Part shown: piece after piece, positions 20,884-31,555 of the stretch | Layout: each line of letters starts with the position of its first letter | How positions within the stretch are numbered: the stretch's first letter is position 1 | Assembly (NCBI GenBank): GCA_015501605.1 | Contig: JADNRZ010000001.1 | Location: 124,001 to 188,000, forward strand | Direction of reading: 5' to 3' | Origin: Panaeolus papilionaceus | Lineage: Eukaryota; Basidiomycota; Agaricomycetes; Agaricales | DNA: 64,000 bases | Translations under genes and position numbers: made by a program | Notes under the pieces: model-generated | Databases searched by the model: none | What the model was told of the DNA's origin: nothing | Seen by the model: only the letters and a program-made list of their open reading frames with translations

Positions 20884-22243
20884 TTTGTCTAGGTGCTATA
20901 TGTAGGTGGTGGTCCAGGTCGAATCTTGGTGTCAGTGGCAGCAAACAAAGGCTCAGGTGAAGCAAGACAGATGAGAACCGAAGTGGCTAACTCCTCACTA
21001 ACCACTGGCAGGCTCCATTTGTTCGCGATCACAGCCGAGAAGGACGGATGCCCTAGAGTCATTAAGGAAGACTGATAAATATCTGATGTCTCTGGTCTGT
21101 AATGGTTATCAATTGCAGGTCTCCACTATATATTTTGTATAACCACCCTCGATGAGTTAACCCTTGATTTCTATCGTAGCGTCTGCAAAGTGTCTGTGGG
21201 AGATACGCTTTAGATTTTCGGTAGACGGCTGACCCTCTGTAAGATGCCAAATTATGTGAGGGCTCTTCGCCTCTTTATACCGATTTGAGGGGGCTTATAA
21301 TTAGTCCAACTGTTCGGTGCCTTCAATGTCGCAAGAGGGAATCCCTCTGACTGACCTCTGACAGCCCCGGGAAGCACGTGAGTATTATCACGGCGTGATG
21401 ATGTAACAGTTGTGACTCTGTGCTGACAATGATGAACCTGCACCGTGCCACCATAACCACGAGCATCTGGAACCACCACGACTCTGACAACGTCCTACAA
21501 CACCCACTAGACCACTTCTCAAAAGTTTACACCCCAAATGTCACGGCCAATAAGCATACCAGTGAACCGACTCAGCTGGGTGGGCTGGGCTCACGGATAG
21601 CAGATGCTATCTGGTTAAGGGGCAGCTCTTTCGCCCATGCGTTCAAGTCCAAGGCGTACCAGCCTTGGTACTATCCGAGGACTGAATGTCATAGCGTATC
21701 CCCATCGTCCAATGGCTAGCATCGAAGGCTCTTGAGAAGCTTCTTTAATTCCTGTGCTGTGCCTCTATGTTCCACTTGGAGCTCACTCGTAATGGGCTAT
21801 CTGGAGCACGTCTGTAACCACAAGAATGCATTGTCTCGGATTCGAGACCTAGATGACCAACTTTTCAAAGTCCATTTCCATTTGCTTTCGTGGATGGATG
21901 GGGATCGCCGCCATCACTGGCAAGAGGATGAGATTAAAATTGCGCTTTTGGATCTCGCCTACGATACATTGGCGGGATAGCCGGGGTCTGTATCATGGCA
22001 TGGCATGTGCACGTCGTCAGCAGGGGGGGTTGTCTGCTGATTTTTAGACGACGATGACATGAAAGCATACAGGCTTCTTCATGTTTTATTGTGTATACAA
22101 TCCCTGATGCAAGTTGCACAAGATGGAATAAAAGACGGGGGATGCCTCACCCGTCATTGTCCCTTCTTTCAGCCACATCGTGGCATTCTGCCCATCTGGT
22201 TGGTGTCGTGGTCATGGAGGGGTTGTGCTCAGTTTTCCCAGTC
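20884..22243. other. Intergenic region, 1.36 kb
   Basis: The first part is the promoter side of the minus-strand dioxygenase. A plus-strand frame of about 99 codons at 21420-21719 has no recognisable family or splice continuation. No gene is supported. Confidence 0.4.
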
Positions 22244-22897
22244 TTACTCTGCCAAACGTTTGTGTAATAACGCATTCTCTTCCTCGTTCTTCCGCCAGGA
22301 TTCTTGAAGTTGTTGAAGAGCCAGAGGCGACTCGGACGTGACATTCCATCAATTTTCCGTACAACGGCCTCTAATTGACTACTCGGAATCTTTGACTTGT
22401 TTCATACTTGAACTTCGCTGTCGATTGATCCAGCAGCTGTTAGTGTCAGACAACACGATGGGATTGGTGGTTTTCGAAGTTGCGAAAATGCCGTGGCTCT
22501 CCTGCTCAACATCTCGCAAAGGCACAATTTCTAGAGGACATGCTCCCATTATTTTTGCTTCTATTTTCTATCACCCCACCCCATTGTCCATGATTTTATC
22601 CCCTTCCTGTCCAATAGACACCACATCTCCTGGCAATGACGAAAATAAGCAACTCACTTGACAGTTTCCGTCTCTGTGTAGCTCTCAGGTTTATCAACGC
22701 CAGTGGTGTAACCGATGAGCAACGCGAGACTCGTAAAGGTGCTGGATGAAAGTGTATAATTTGCAAACCGAGCCGATATGCTTTCCAATCTCGTATTCAA
22801 TTGTACTTCGCATATGCACAATCATATTTCTTCCAACATGATTTTTGTCAATGTGTCGTGAAACTAAGATGTCTGCCCAACCTGAGAGTGATTGCAT
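22244..22897 (-). CDS. Small membrane/coiled-coil protein, frame broken by one base
   Basis: Three exons fit by splice sites and phase: 22897-22882 (MQSLS), 22805-22658 and 22378-22244. Exon 2 encodes VQLNTRLESIS, a hydrophobic helix (STFTSLALLIGYTTGV) and ESYTETETV. Exon 3 begins QLEAVVRKIDGM and ends in a clear coiled coil (LALQQLQESWRKNEEENALL) before TAA. Between these two parts of exon 3 the frame changes by one base near 22336-22345. With one base more, the gene would encode exactly 99 residues. The intron before exon 3 (279 nt) is long for this genome, so the model is tentative. The shape, amphipathic start, one helix, charged tail, suggests a small organelle-membrane protein, but I do not recognise the family. 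Confidence 0.5.
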
Positions 22898-23045
22898 TTT
22901 GATACGACGTTGGAAAATTTAGCACTATATTAAATCGAGGTATAGGTGTCTAGGATTCATGATGTGGGTAGTCTGAGTGGAGGATGTGTTGGCTAGATAT
23001 GTTGTCGCCATGTAAAAATACAAAAACGATCGGTACGCAGTCCAC

Positions 23046-24094
23046 TCATGAATCGGCAGTCTTCGCCTGCCTCTCCTGCACCTCTCTTTCCCTCTTCTTC
23101 CTCTCAGTCCTTAATTCCGCCTCCATCTCCCGTAACGCAGCCTGCGCCCAAAGTGGGAACCCTCCTTCGTCATATGCTTTTTTCAGACGTGCATCAGCCT
23201 CCTCCCATGTCCAGGTATCTTCTGTTCCAAGAGGCACGAGTCGGAGGGAGTCCAGACGTTCCTCTTCTGATTCTGGAGACCTGCGAATTTGGGAAGAGAG
23301 ACTTGGGAGAGCGGTGTACATAGTCGTTCGCATGAGTTGGCCAAATTCACGGGCCTAGTAGCCGGAGAGAGTTTTGTTAGAAATTAGGTTGTTGAGATGT
23401 AACCAGAAACAACATAAAGTCGGCATTTCAATTGAAACGTAGGCCTGGCGAACCACAAGAAAGACAGGGCATCCAATAAGAAGATTCAGTGGATAAAAAT
23501 GCTACTCACATCTTGAACACCGGTCAAGGACTTCACACCAAGAGCCAAACCCACACCTCCAGTCACAACAAGTGCAGTCGCAATTCCAAACGCTTTCGCA
23601 GCCATCAAGCCCGTGCTCTTATCCATTTTCGCAAGGGCATGCATAAGTTCGCTGGTCCCAGGTGACAATCCTTCAGAGATGGACTCAATTGCAGGTTCTT
23701 TCACATTTGCTGCAGCTGCAGATGACGATGCGAGATTAGCTTTCAGCTGAGATGTTGAGACTGTCCCTGTTCTCCGAGGTGGTGGTGTAGCCACAGTTGA
23801 GTTCAAAGCTACACGTAAGGCTTTGCCTTTCCTCCGATAAATCATAAAAAGGGGTATAGCGAGTGCTGCACTCGTCCCAAAGAACTATGGAACAAAAACA
23901 AAAATGGCCTGTGTCAGTCATGTTTTCAAGAACGGCAACAAGATATTTACAGCTGCGAGTGGGACCCATGCTGGTACCCGTGTTAGCCTCTGTCGAGTTT
24001 CTGACGCGTCATTTTGGATGTTAGGGAGCGTTGAGGGCGATGGAGGCGACGAGGAGGATGTGGAGGAGGTCGTGGTTGACGGTGAGGACGCCAT
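23046..24094 (-). CDS. TMEM242-like mitochondrial membrane protein
   Basis: Three exons (24094-23951, 23884-23510, 23354-23046) give 275 residues; the last bases of exon 2 are certain to one base only. A Ser/Thr/Pro-rich N-terminus precedes two hydrophobic segments: PLAAFFGTSAALAIPLFMIY and, later, AFGIATALVVTGGVGLALGV. The latter is followed by KSLTGVQDAREFGQLMRTTM, matching the second helix and the short post-helix motif that I recall for TMEM242/DUF1358 proteins (compare G-V-x-S-M-x-D-F-R in animals). Those proteins sit in the mitochondrial inner membrane and help assemble respiratory complex I. The C-terminal ~70 residues (Glu/Arg-rich coiled coil ending KTADS) extend beyond the animal protein. 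The start is the first ATG in frame; intron 2 is about 155 nt. Confidence 0.72.
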
Positions 24095-25598
24095 TTTGGA
24101 AATTGATGTCACCTCTTCGGCACGGCATTGACCCAAAATATCGTGCTCAGATAAGGTATTTTGGTCTCACGCCCGTCTCTTTGGCGCTGGGAAACGTTTC
24201 GTTTTCGCCCTTCTATGTACATTCAAGCTGAATAGTATTTCGATGGTGGTTCAGGCAGGTATGAGCAAAAAACGCGTATGCACTGCTCAGGCTTCTCTGC
24301 CTACATATGATCGCCGAACCCATCGATCCACTAAACTCCGATACCAAGGAATTGTCGACACACCGAGGTAAACATGAGGCTGCCATCAACCAGCCTGTAA
24401 ACTACTATAAAGTGCAATAGTGCCCCTACTAATCGCATATAACTCAGTCTCTGCACCGATACTGCAAAACGATGAATACAGATGCTTTCGCCATCAGTTG
24501 CCAGGCGCGACTCCAAGAGACTCAACCTTTCCCACTTAAACTTGGATTTCCACATGCTGCAGGCTGTAGGAATTCGAATTACCGACAGGGGGTATTCCTA
24601 CCCCAAGGGGGGAGAAGCGCTGCGGAACAGGATTTGGTGTGTCGGCTACGCTCGCATCCTATCTCAATGATGAGTTTGCATCGTGGGCATTGCTACATGG
24701 ACGTTTCCGAGGCTTTACGAAGTAAAGTTGAGGTCTTTCGTGCGACGCAGCGACCTCTTCCTTGAGGACCCTGAATATCCTCGCCCGATCTCCATTTGGA
24801 CCCGCAGGCCATTCTCAGACTCAACTCGACAGGCTTTGACTCATTCCACTGCACTCATTACGAGGACTATCAGCACCGCAGCTGTTCGCAGTCTTCTACC
24901 TGATAAACTTGAAATTTTACATACTTTATTCGTCATTTTGCACTATTCCCTGGTCTCTGGTCAATATATTACTCAAATAAATATAATTGCTCACGACAAT
25001 GACATCTAAGGACATAAAAAAAATTTAAACTCGGACTAAAGTCATACGAAAACATATCAGGTGTCTATATGTTCTGGGATTTGATAATTTAAATACTGAT
25101 AAGATATCGTTGTCATTCCTTCATGCAGTTGTGAGTTGTGATGTAACAAATACAGAAAGGATGGAAAGGAACGAAGGACAAGGAAAGGAGAGGTTGCATT
25201 GAAGTTGATTGAACTGGTGCAGGTTCGGAATATTAGTTCATACTGCGCACAGATCTGAGCGCTTGGGGACCGAGGAACGATGCCGCGTGGCAGTACCAAA
25301 TGCTGAAAGGAAACGAAGGTGAGGGTGGGAGGGTAAACGAAATGAAAATGTCCTTGTGGACGCGACCAATGGTCGACGACGACAGCGACGATGAAGGAGC
25401 GGCGAAGGAGCGAAGGTGAAGGGCGAAGGCTGAAGGGAGCAGTTTGGCAATATTTGTCAAGAGCCACTGCGCAGCCGTTCGCGTCACTAGAACCATCTTA
25501 TCCTATGATGAGTCTTCCAAGTTCCCCACATCGCGGACTATAGTTAGGCACAGGTACACATGCAAGATGATTTAATACATTTGCACAAAATGCATATT
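24095..25598. other. Intergenic region with possible decayed coding pieces
   Basis: Between 24482 and 24900 several plausible peptide pieces (for example FASWALLHGRF and KLRSFVRRSDLFLEDPEYP) occur in different frames without splice sites joining them. They may be remains of a pseudogene. A minus-strand frame at 25233-25496 is Ser/Pro-rich and not convincing. Confidence 0.35.
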
Positions 25599-25607
25599 CC
25601 AACACAT

Positions 25608-26199
25608 GGACGATTCTAATGGGAAACCCCCTTTCTGGGGTTTCTCCGTCTTTTTGAGAAACCCTTCGTCCCATCAATGTTGGCATCAGCATGCCGCAGT
25701 GCCAGGGATGCTTGGTGAAATCTCACAGGCTAACCCGCCTCCTCGAATCGAGATTTTGGAGCGATTTTGCTGGGAGGTTAGCCGGAAATTGCAAAAGAAA
25801 CACTCGATTGGCATGGGGCGCCGGTGGATGTTGACACACCAGAAATTATAATCACTTAAAAGGGTATCACGAGCTGTAATTCGGCGGATTGTAGGGGGAG
25901 CTCGATGCGAAGCTCGCTTTCCTCCAATTCCTTTCAAGCAGCCTCGAGAACGCTGCTTAAAACATGCCAGAGGGAGTATTGACTCATTTTGTGTCCAAAA
26001 TATACTCGAAATTGGTCGAATACTCGCGAAACTTTGCAGCTTCAAAGCAGACACAGGTTCTGCTTCGAAACCGGCACAGTGGCCAACAGTCGGTCTTTGA
26101 ATTTTTATGTTCCCATCATTGGCGAACAGCTCCGAACATGGATTTAGGAGGGTTTCTCCGAGAAACCCTTAGAAAGGGGCTTCCCCATTAGAATCGTCC
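25608..26199. mobile_element. MITE with 9-bp target duplication, MULE-like (element 1)
   Basis: Terminal inverted repeats begin GGACGATTCTAATGGG on the left, and the right end reads as its reverse complement with few mismatches; similarity continues through the CCCC-rich TTTCTC segment. The 9-bp direct repeat CCAACACAT flanks it at 25599-25607 and 26200-26208. No transposase frame is present in the 592 bp. Nine-base target duplications point to the Mutator superfamily. Confidence 0.85.
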
Positions 26200-26208
26200 C
26201 CAACACAT

Positions 26209-26976
26209 GAGTAGTAAAAGAAATAGTGTACAAGTAATGTGTTTTTGTAGTACTGTAATTGTAAAGCCTCGGGTGCCGTGCCGCTCTTGGCAGCGGCCTT
26301 CAATTCAAGTCATTAGTATCGCTAGATTCAGCTTATGAAATGGATGAAGGGACGGCAGCTCTTTCTGATTGACACGCTTTCCATGAACGGCGCTGAATTA
26401 CGTCATTTTTCGCGATCTATTGGCTTAGATTAACACAGCGTCCGTTGCTCGTTGACTGGCCACCACGAAGTGGAATAAAGTCCAGTCACAAAACCTGCAT
26501 GATGACTTTTTAGTTCGAGCCACCAATAGGAGCATCGCATGCACTGATACAGTGGGATCACAAACTTCGAAGGGCCCTCGGGATATGCCAGAATTGCTAT
26601 GCAGGTCGTGGCCCTCATCCAAGTTACCGGGTTGTTTTAACCCAGCAAGTATCACTATTTAATTTAGTAATTGTGGGCGTTGCCTATCAAAGCCAAAAGG
26701 CTCCCTCCGCGGTTCATCAGCTGAATCTTTTATCTTCCTCTGTTCTGAAACTCTGTCTTCCTATATGCTCCAGGATAAATTGAGTACATAGTTCCAGCTT
26801 TTTCCGTTGCAAAAAAGCATCGTTTTACGAGAATAGGCTGTTCAGATTTTGGCCTCAGAATCTCACAACGTCCACCTTCCCTAGGCCAAATGCTAGGACA
26901 AGGGTACATGAACCCGAGAAAAAAACAAAACAAAAAAATCCGGGGCACCCTAAGACTCAAAAGGATAATAATAACC
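26209..26976. other. Spacer between two MITEs
   Basis: About 770 bases with no gene supported; short frames at 26425-26655 lack any recognisable feature. Confidence 0.4.
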
Positions 26977-26985
26977 GAAACAATG

Positions 26986-27867
26986 GGATAAACCACTTTG
27001 GAAACCCCCCTTTCCCGGAAACCCTCAACATCAACGATAAATCGTCATTACAATGTTTGTCTGTATTAGTTTCCAGCGCCGGGGCGGTGTCATTCACCTC
27101 CGGATGGTCAATAACTCTGCTCATAGACACGAGGAGACGCGCGATGCACCATTTTATCCAGTTTCGAGCACATTTGATTCATATTACCCACGTTGCCTAC
27201 GGGATGACAAGCCTGACAGAGGGTGGTCCTCCACGGGGATTTGGGAAAAATTTGGAGGTGATAAATTATAATAGTGGGCACCGTTGAACCGTTTGTTGCG
27301 AGGTCGGACACGGCTGATTTCAGTGCCTCATTGACAGCCAGGTTCGTTCAAGTAGTATGTCATTGTTAAAGTCGTATTTGAGCTTCGATTATCAATAGCA
27401 GTTAAATTATACCCAAGTATCCTAATTCTGGGCTAAACTCGTTACATTTAGACACAGACGTGTATGTCTGTATTGGCGAGATGGTCGGTGTATTCGAATC
27501 TAAGCGTCTTGCATGGCTTGGATGAGGTTGCCTGGTTAAGACCTTGTCACAAACCACCTTTCTGTTCTCCCGGACTGGCACTGCTAATATATTTTTTAAA
27601 TAAATTTCCGAAGAACACATCTACACCAAAAAATATTTCTTTCCTGTATATTAGTGCTATTCTAGATGTAACTACGCTCCACATTGAGCTTGAATGCTCT
27701 CTCCACCCTTCGGGAGCGCATCAATATTTGGTCATTGATCTCCGGTGTCAGTGGCACTTGACCGGCGCTGTGCAATGGAAAACAATGGTTTCCCAACTAT
27801 CTCTTGAGAAACCCCATGATAACCCTGGGTTATCATTGAAAAGGGGGGGTTCCAAAGTGGTTTATCC
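26986..27867. mobile_element. MITE with 9-bp target duplication, MULE-like (element 2)
   Basis: Terminal inverted repeats start GGATAAACCACTTTGGAAA and run into a C-rich block; the right end reads GGTTTATCC. The 9-bp direct repeat GAAACAATG flanks it at 26977-26985 and 27868-27876. The 882-bp interior has no transposase. The end (GGA...GGAAACCCCC) resembles element 1, so both may be mobilised by related transposases. Confidence 0.85.
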
Positions 27868-27876
27868 GAAACAATG

Positions 27877-28562
27877 CACCTAATATGGAAGCTAAGATGC
27901 GAATGGAAAATTAAGAGAAACGAAGACCCAACCAAGATGCATGGAAGGAGAGAGATAATGAATAAATGGCATTCAGTAATAAACTCGAGACTTAAGATAG
28001 ACTGCCTCCTAACTAACCGGAGAAAATATGGTAACAAGGCCCTCAACAGAGGCATGGTAAAGGACACCTGGGCAGGAACGCTCGAAAACGAAGAAAATAT
28101 GGTAGAGGAATGGACAGAACCGGGGGTTTTAGTGGGTATTGCGTTAGACACGTGAGTCCCACACTTGAAGTGCGTAAAAGCATTTCCCCCTGTGGGTTCA
28201 TCCACCCTTACCTTCCACGGGTGAAAATCCTGTAATACACGCCGGCGAATAGGAGACGATACATATTGACTGCCTACCAGCCACCTGGCTCCACAAAAAA
28301 AAAAAAAAAAAAAATCTCACAACGTCCATGCCGACCCATGATACCAACGGCAACGCGACCCTGCTTCGCGATTAGAGAGTGGCTGCAGCTTGCATTCCCG
28401 ATTCGTCTCGTCCTTGTTGGCCATTGGTCGGCTATAGTCTATAGACAGCCTCCGAAGAATCGTCGCTATGCCTCGAGTAGGCTAGTATGAATTGTGTCTC
28501 GAATCAATTTTGAAAATTTACAAAGGATGGAAATTACGCAGTCAAAAAGGACCGGGGTAAGT
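27877..28562. other. Spacer with a long A-run
   Basis: No gene is supported. A run of about 20 A near 28296-28315 could be a slippage tract or the tail of an old retroposed sequence; no retroposon body was recognised before it. Confidence 0.4.
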
Positions 28563-28564
28563 TA

Positions 28565-29392
28565 CAGCTATATGCAAAACGATAGACCGCAACGGTCAAC
28601 TTACACACACAGCGGACTTCGAAACTCAGGGTGAAGCGATCCCGAGCATGACAGGACCCAACAGGTATAGACGTTAAGCTTGAGTTAAGCGAGTTCTGGA
28701 GCACCATAAATCAACCATATATTACGATAAATGAGTGATAGGTCCATGTCACTATCCCCGAAAATGTGGTCTAGGCACTCGAGCGATTAGATTAGAGGAC
28801 GACACACCTCAGTGTTGCCTTAGCATTTTGTAGAACATCAAGAGTTCTGTTTTAGGTACTCCACCATGATAACTCGAGAGAACGAGCGCTAAATGAAGGC
28901 ACTGAACATCATAGACTCAAACATATACTCCGCAGCAGAGGTAAACCAGAGTCTTATCAGTGCCACAAGTATGACGGCTTGGATTACATAGCGACTGGCT
29001 AATTGGAAAACTCAATTCAGCATAATCCACCAGAATGTAAAAGAAAGAACAAAGATTCATATATATGTCATCTTTTCTCCTTCGTGTCTCAGTACTTGAA
29101 TAGTAAGCTTTTGGTAAGCTCTGGTTCTGTGTCAGAAAAGGGAGAGAGAAGCTAAGCACGCCGGGATATCAATGAACAAAGGGCGGCAGGCATTATCTCA
29201 GATGTGAATGTTAGGACATTGTCAAAGGAATCATGATCAAAGAACATAACATTTAACCGAGTCCGAGCCATCACTTGCTTGTCAAGTTACGTCGGGATCG
29301 CTTGACAAAATACAGGCCATTATAGAGGAAATGTTCAAACTCCGCTGTGTGTGTAAGTTGACCGTTGCGGTCTATCGTTTTGCATATAGCTG
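28565..29392. mobile_element. MITE with 52-bp perfect inverted repeats, Tc1/mariner-like
   Basis: The left end 28565-28616 (CAGCTATATGCAAAACGATA...) equals the reverse complement of 29341-29392 over 52 bases by eye. A TA dinucleotide flanks both ends (28563-28564 and 29393-29394), the Tc1/mariner target duplication. The 828-bp element encodes no transposase. The perfect ends suggest recent mobility. Confidence 0.88.
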
Positions 29393-29394
29393 TA

Positions 29395-29837
29395 AATACG
29401 ATTTATAGTAGCGCAATTGGGGGCGCCTCCTAAGCTCCTGCCGCTCGGTAGTTTTAACCGACTTCGCCGCTTTGAAGGTGCTTGTCTGGACGGCGAAGGT
29501 TAAACCCTGACAGATCGTAATCTTCACAACGAGGCAGACTAATTCCATAAACGAGGACGTATCCTGAATGTAACGCTGAGGATGAGTGTGGAAGCAGTGT
29601 GTGTACTTCTCTAATCAGTTATCTGGTGAGTTCGATATCGTTGCATTTGCAAATAAAGGAATATTTTCTACGTTCAGATACAAGTGTTGTTGGGACGACA
29701 TTCCAAACACGTCATGTTCCGAGTCAATCTTAGTTAAGTGACTCACTTTTTCGCTGTTTTCAACCCATTGATACGCCCATATCCGAGAATGCCGGTCTGA
29801 GCGGGGATATCCATAAACGATGTTCCACGAGCCGTGT
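29395..29837. other. Upstream region of the small gene at 29915
   Basis: Non-coding by inspection, ending in a TATA box. Nothing else was recognised. Confidence 0.4.
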
Positions 29838-29847
29838 TATATAAAAA
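29838..29847 (+). promoter_or_regulatory. TATA box
   Basis: TATATAAAAA lies 77 bases before the ATG at 29915, a good position for transcription of the small two-exon gene. Confidence 0.6.
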
Positions 29848-29914
29848 GGGGGATGAATATTCGTCAAAACTCATTACAACACATTCTGATCCCCACCCAA
29901 CACTACACGAATCA

Positions 29915-30238
29915 ATGATGCCTGGCTATGGTCGGAATCGTCGTAACGTGAGTTTCGAATATATTTCATATGTCGAACCCCAGCTAACCAATTTCCAGCA
30001 CCCTAGATATCATCACACGGCAAACAACCAGACAAGCTCAGCACAGTCACCGCCAGTCGAAGACCAAATATACACCGTATCTATGTTCTCTGGATCTAGT
30101 CGGATGATCATCTCAGGGGGGAATGTGAACCTGACCACGAATGGGGCCGTTCGCCGAGTTATAGTCAACCAAGGTCCACCTACGAGCCAAGCGGTACCAA
30201 CCCCTGAAAGCCAAATTCCAGCCACCGCTGCAGCGTAG
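29915..30238 (+). CDS. Small orphan protein, 90 residues
   Basis: Two exons (29915-29947 and 29999-30238) join in phase around a 51-nt GT-AG intron, with a strong TATA box upstream. The protein starts MMPGYGRNRRN, has a Gln/Asn/Ser/Pro-rich part, and then MFSGSSRMIISGGNVNLTT. The pattern F-S-G-x-S-x-x-x-I-S-G-G-x-V/F recalls a short motif at the N-terminus of many Agaricomycete proteins, including some NLR-like ones. That comparison is from memory and weak. The C-terminus is Pro/Ala-rich. No signal peptide or transmembrane helix is visible. Function unknown. Confidence 0.55.
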   Translation: MMPGYGRNRRNVSFEYISYVEPQLTNFQHPRYHHTANNQTSSAQSPPVEDQIYTVSMFSGSSRMIISGGNVNLTTNGAVRRVIVNQGPPTSQAVPTPESQIPATAAA

Positions 30239-30655
30239 TTCTGCGCTTGAGCATGTTCGAGGCGCCGGGCGTCTTGTGTCTAATCAGGCTTTTAACCACC
30301 CTCCGAATAACCATGCTTCATGCATCTGTCTTACTTCTCTTGCATCTGCCTCCTTTTCTCCCCTCCTTATAAATACCTGTGCAAAATGTCAAAATCCAAC
30401 TCTCATTTTTTAAAATGTCAATTTAACCTTGATTCGACTGAGTGTGCTAACAACATCAGACGAAATACGATCAGTAGTCTATCCTGGTAGTGATATTGCC
30501 AGCACATTGTATACATACACGAGATGGGTGTCTCGTCCTGAGCTTGTTCTTGATTGTTCGTAACACCATGCTGCGATGAGATCATTATATAGACGCCGAA
30601 TGTGACAAAGGGCACACCTTAAGTAGCGAGCACCACATCGTTTCTTCTAAGGTCC
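30239..30655. other. Intergenic region before the hAT-like MITE
   Basis: No gene is supported. A minus-strand frame (30418-30615) contains a short hydrophobic run but no start or splice context. Confidence 0.4.
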
Positions 30656-30663
30656 ACGATGCT

Positions 30664-31547
30664 AGGACCCCCGGCAATCCCGCTAGAGGGTGGATCCCAA
30701 ATCCCAAACTTTTGTCCGGACAAAATTTTGCTTGAACCAACCTTTTGTCCGGACAAAACATCAGGCCTTGTCGAATTTCCAGAATTTTGTCCGGAATCCG
30801 GGGTCAGGCCTATTTTTGAGCTAATTTTGTCTGGATTCTAGGATCAGGCCTAAATTTCGCTCATTTTTTGTCCGAAATCGAGTCTCCAGTCCTCAAAAGG
30901 GCCGCAAATCGCTGTAATGACCTAAGAACGAGGTGTAGAAACACAGATATGATTCTAATAGACACTAAAATAGACTAATCGAGACTGTACAGTAGTCATT
31001 AGGGGAAAGATTAATGTAAACTCGAAACAGCCTAATCTTCCACTTGTTGAAGACGACATCGTTAACTGATGTCGATGTTGACAGGAGATGCACTTTGAGG
31101 TGTGCTCAAGAGTTGAGACTTCAGTCTAGCTTACAGATTTGAGAGGGTGTTGTCAACCTGCTTGAAATGCGACTACAGGTGAAACCAGCAGAAGGACTCA
31201 AACCAAGTGATGCCGAAAACTTAGTAATATGAAATTGAAATAAAATATTGACTGGACCAAGAATGTAAACTTGCTGGATTCGAACGCGCGACGCAGGAGC
31301 ATGAAATTTATTGTAAGTCGCCTATCTGCAAGCAAAAAACCACCTCCGTCATGTTGACCCATGAAGTTTTTGTCCGGAAACTGGGATCAGGCATTTTCTC
31401 AACGCCCAACTTTTGTCCGGAAACCGGATCCTGCCTTTTCGACCCCAACCCCTTGTTTTGTCCGGAATTGGGTCAGGCCAAAACGTGAAATCTAAAATTT
31501 TTTGTCCGGAAGTGGATCCACCCTCGAGCGGGATTGCCGGGGGTCCT
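30664..31547. mobile_element. Non-autonomous hAT-like element with 8-bp target duplication
   Basis: Terminal inverted repeats begin AGGACCCCCGGCAATCCCGC and differ by about one base across roughly 33 bp. The 8-bp direct repeat ACGATGCT flanks the element at 30656-30663 and 31548-31555. About nine copies of TTTTGTCCGG or close variants lie within ~200 bases of the two ends, as expected of subterminal transposase-binding repeats in hAT elements. No transposase frame is present in the 884 bp. Confidence 0.85.
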
Positions 31548-31555
31548 ACGATGCT

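Noticed and set aside
25233..25496. 87-codon Ser/Pro-rich minus-strand frame
   Set aside because: Low-complexity translation, two frames equally open, no homology recognised.
28296..28315. Poly-A run as tail of a retroposed gene or SINE
   Set aside because: No source transcript, target duplication or repeated body is visible upstream.
31262..31330. tRNA-like piece on the minus strand (GTTCGAATC T-loop motif)
   Set aside because: The T-stem does not pair (GCGCG against CCAGC) and no proper D-arm or anticodon arm can be drawn. It lies inside the hAT-like element and is at best a fragment.
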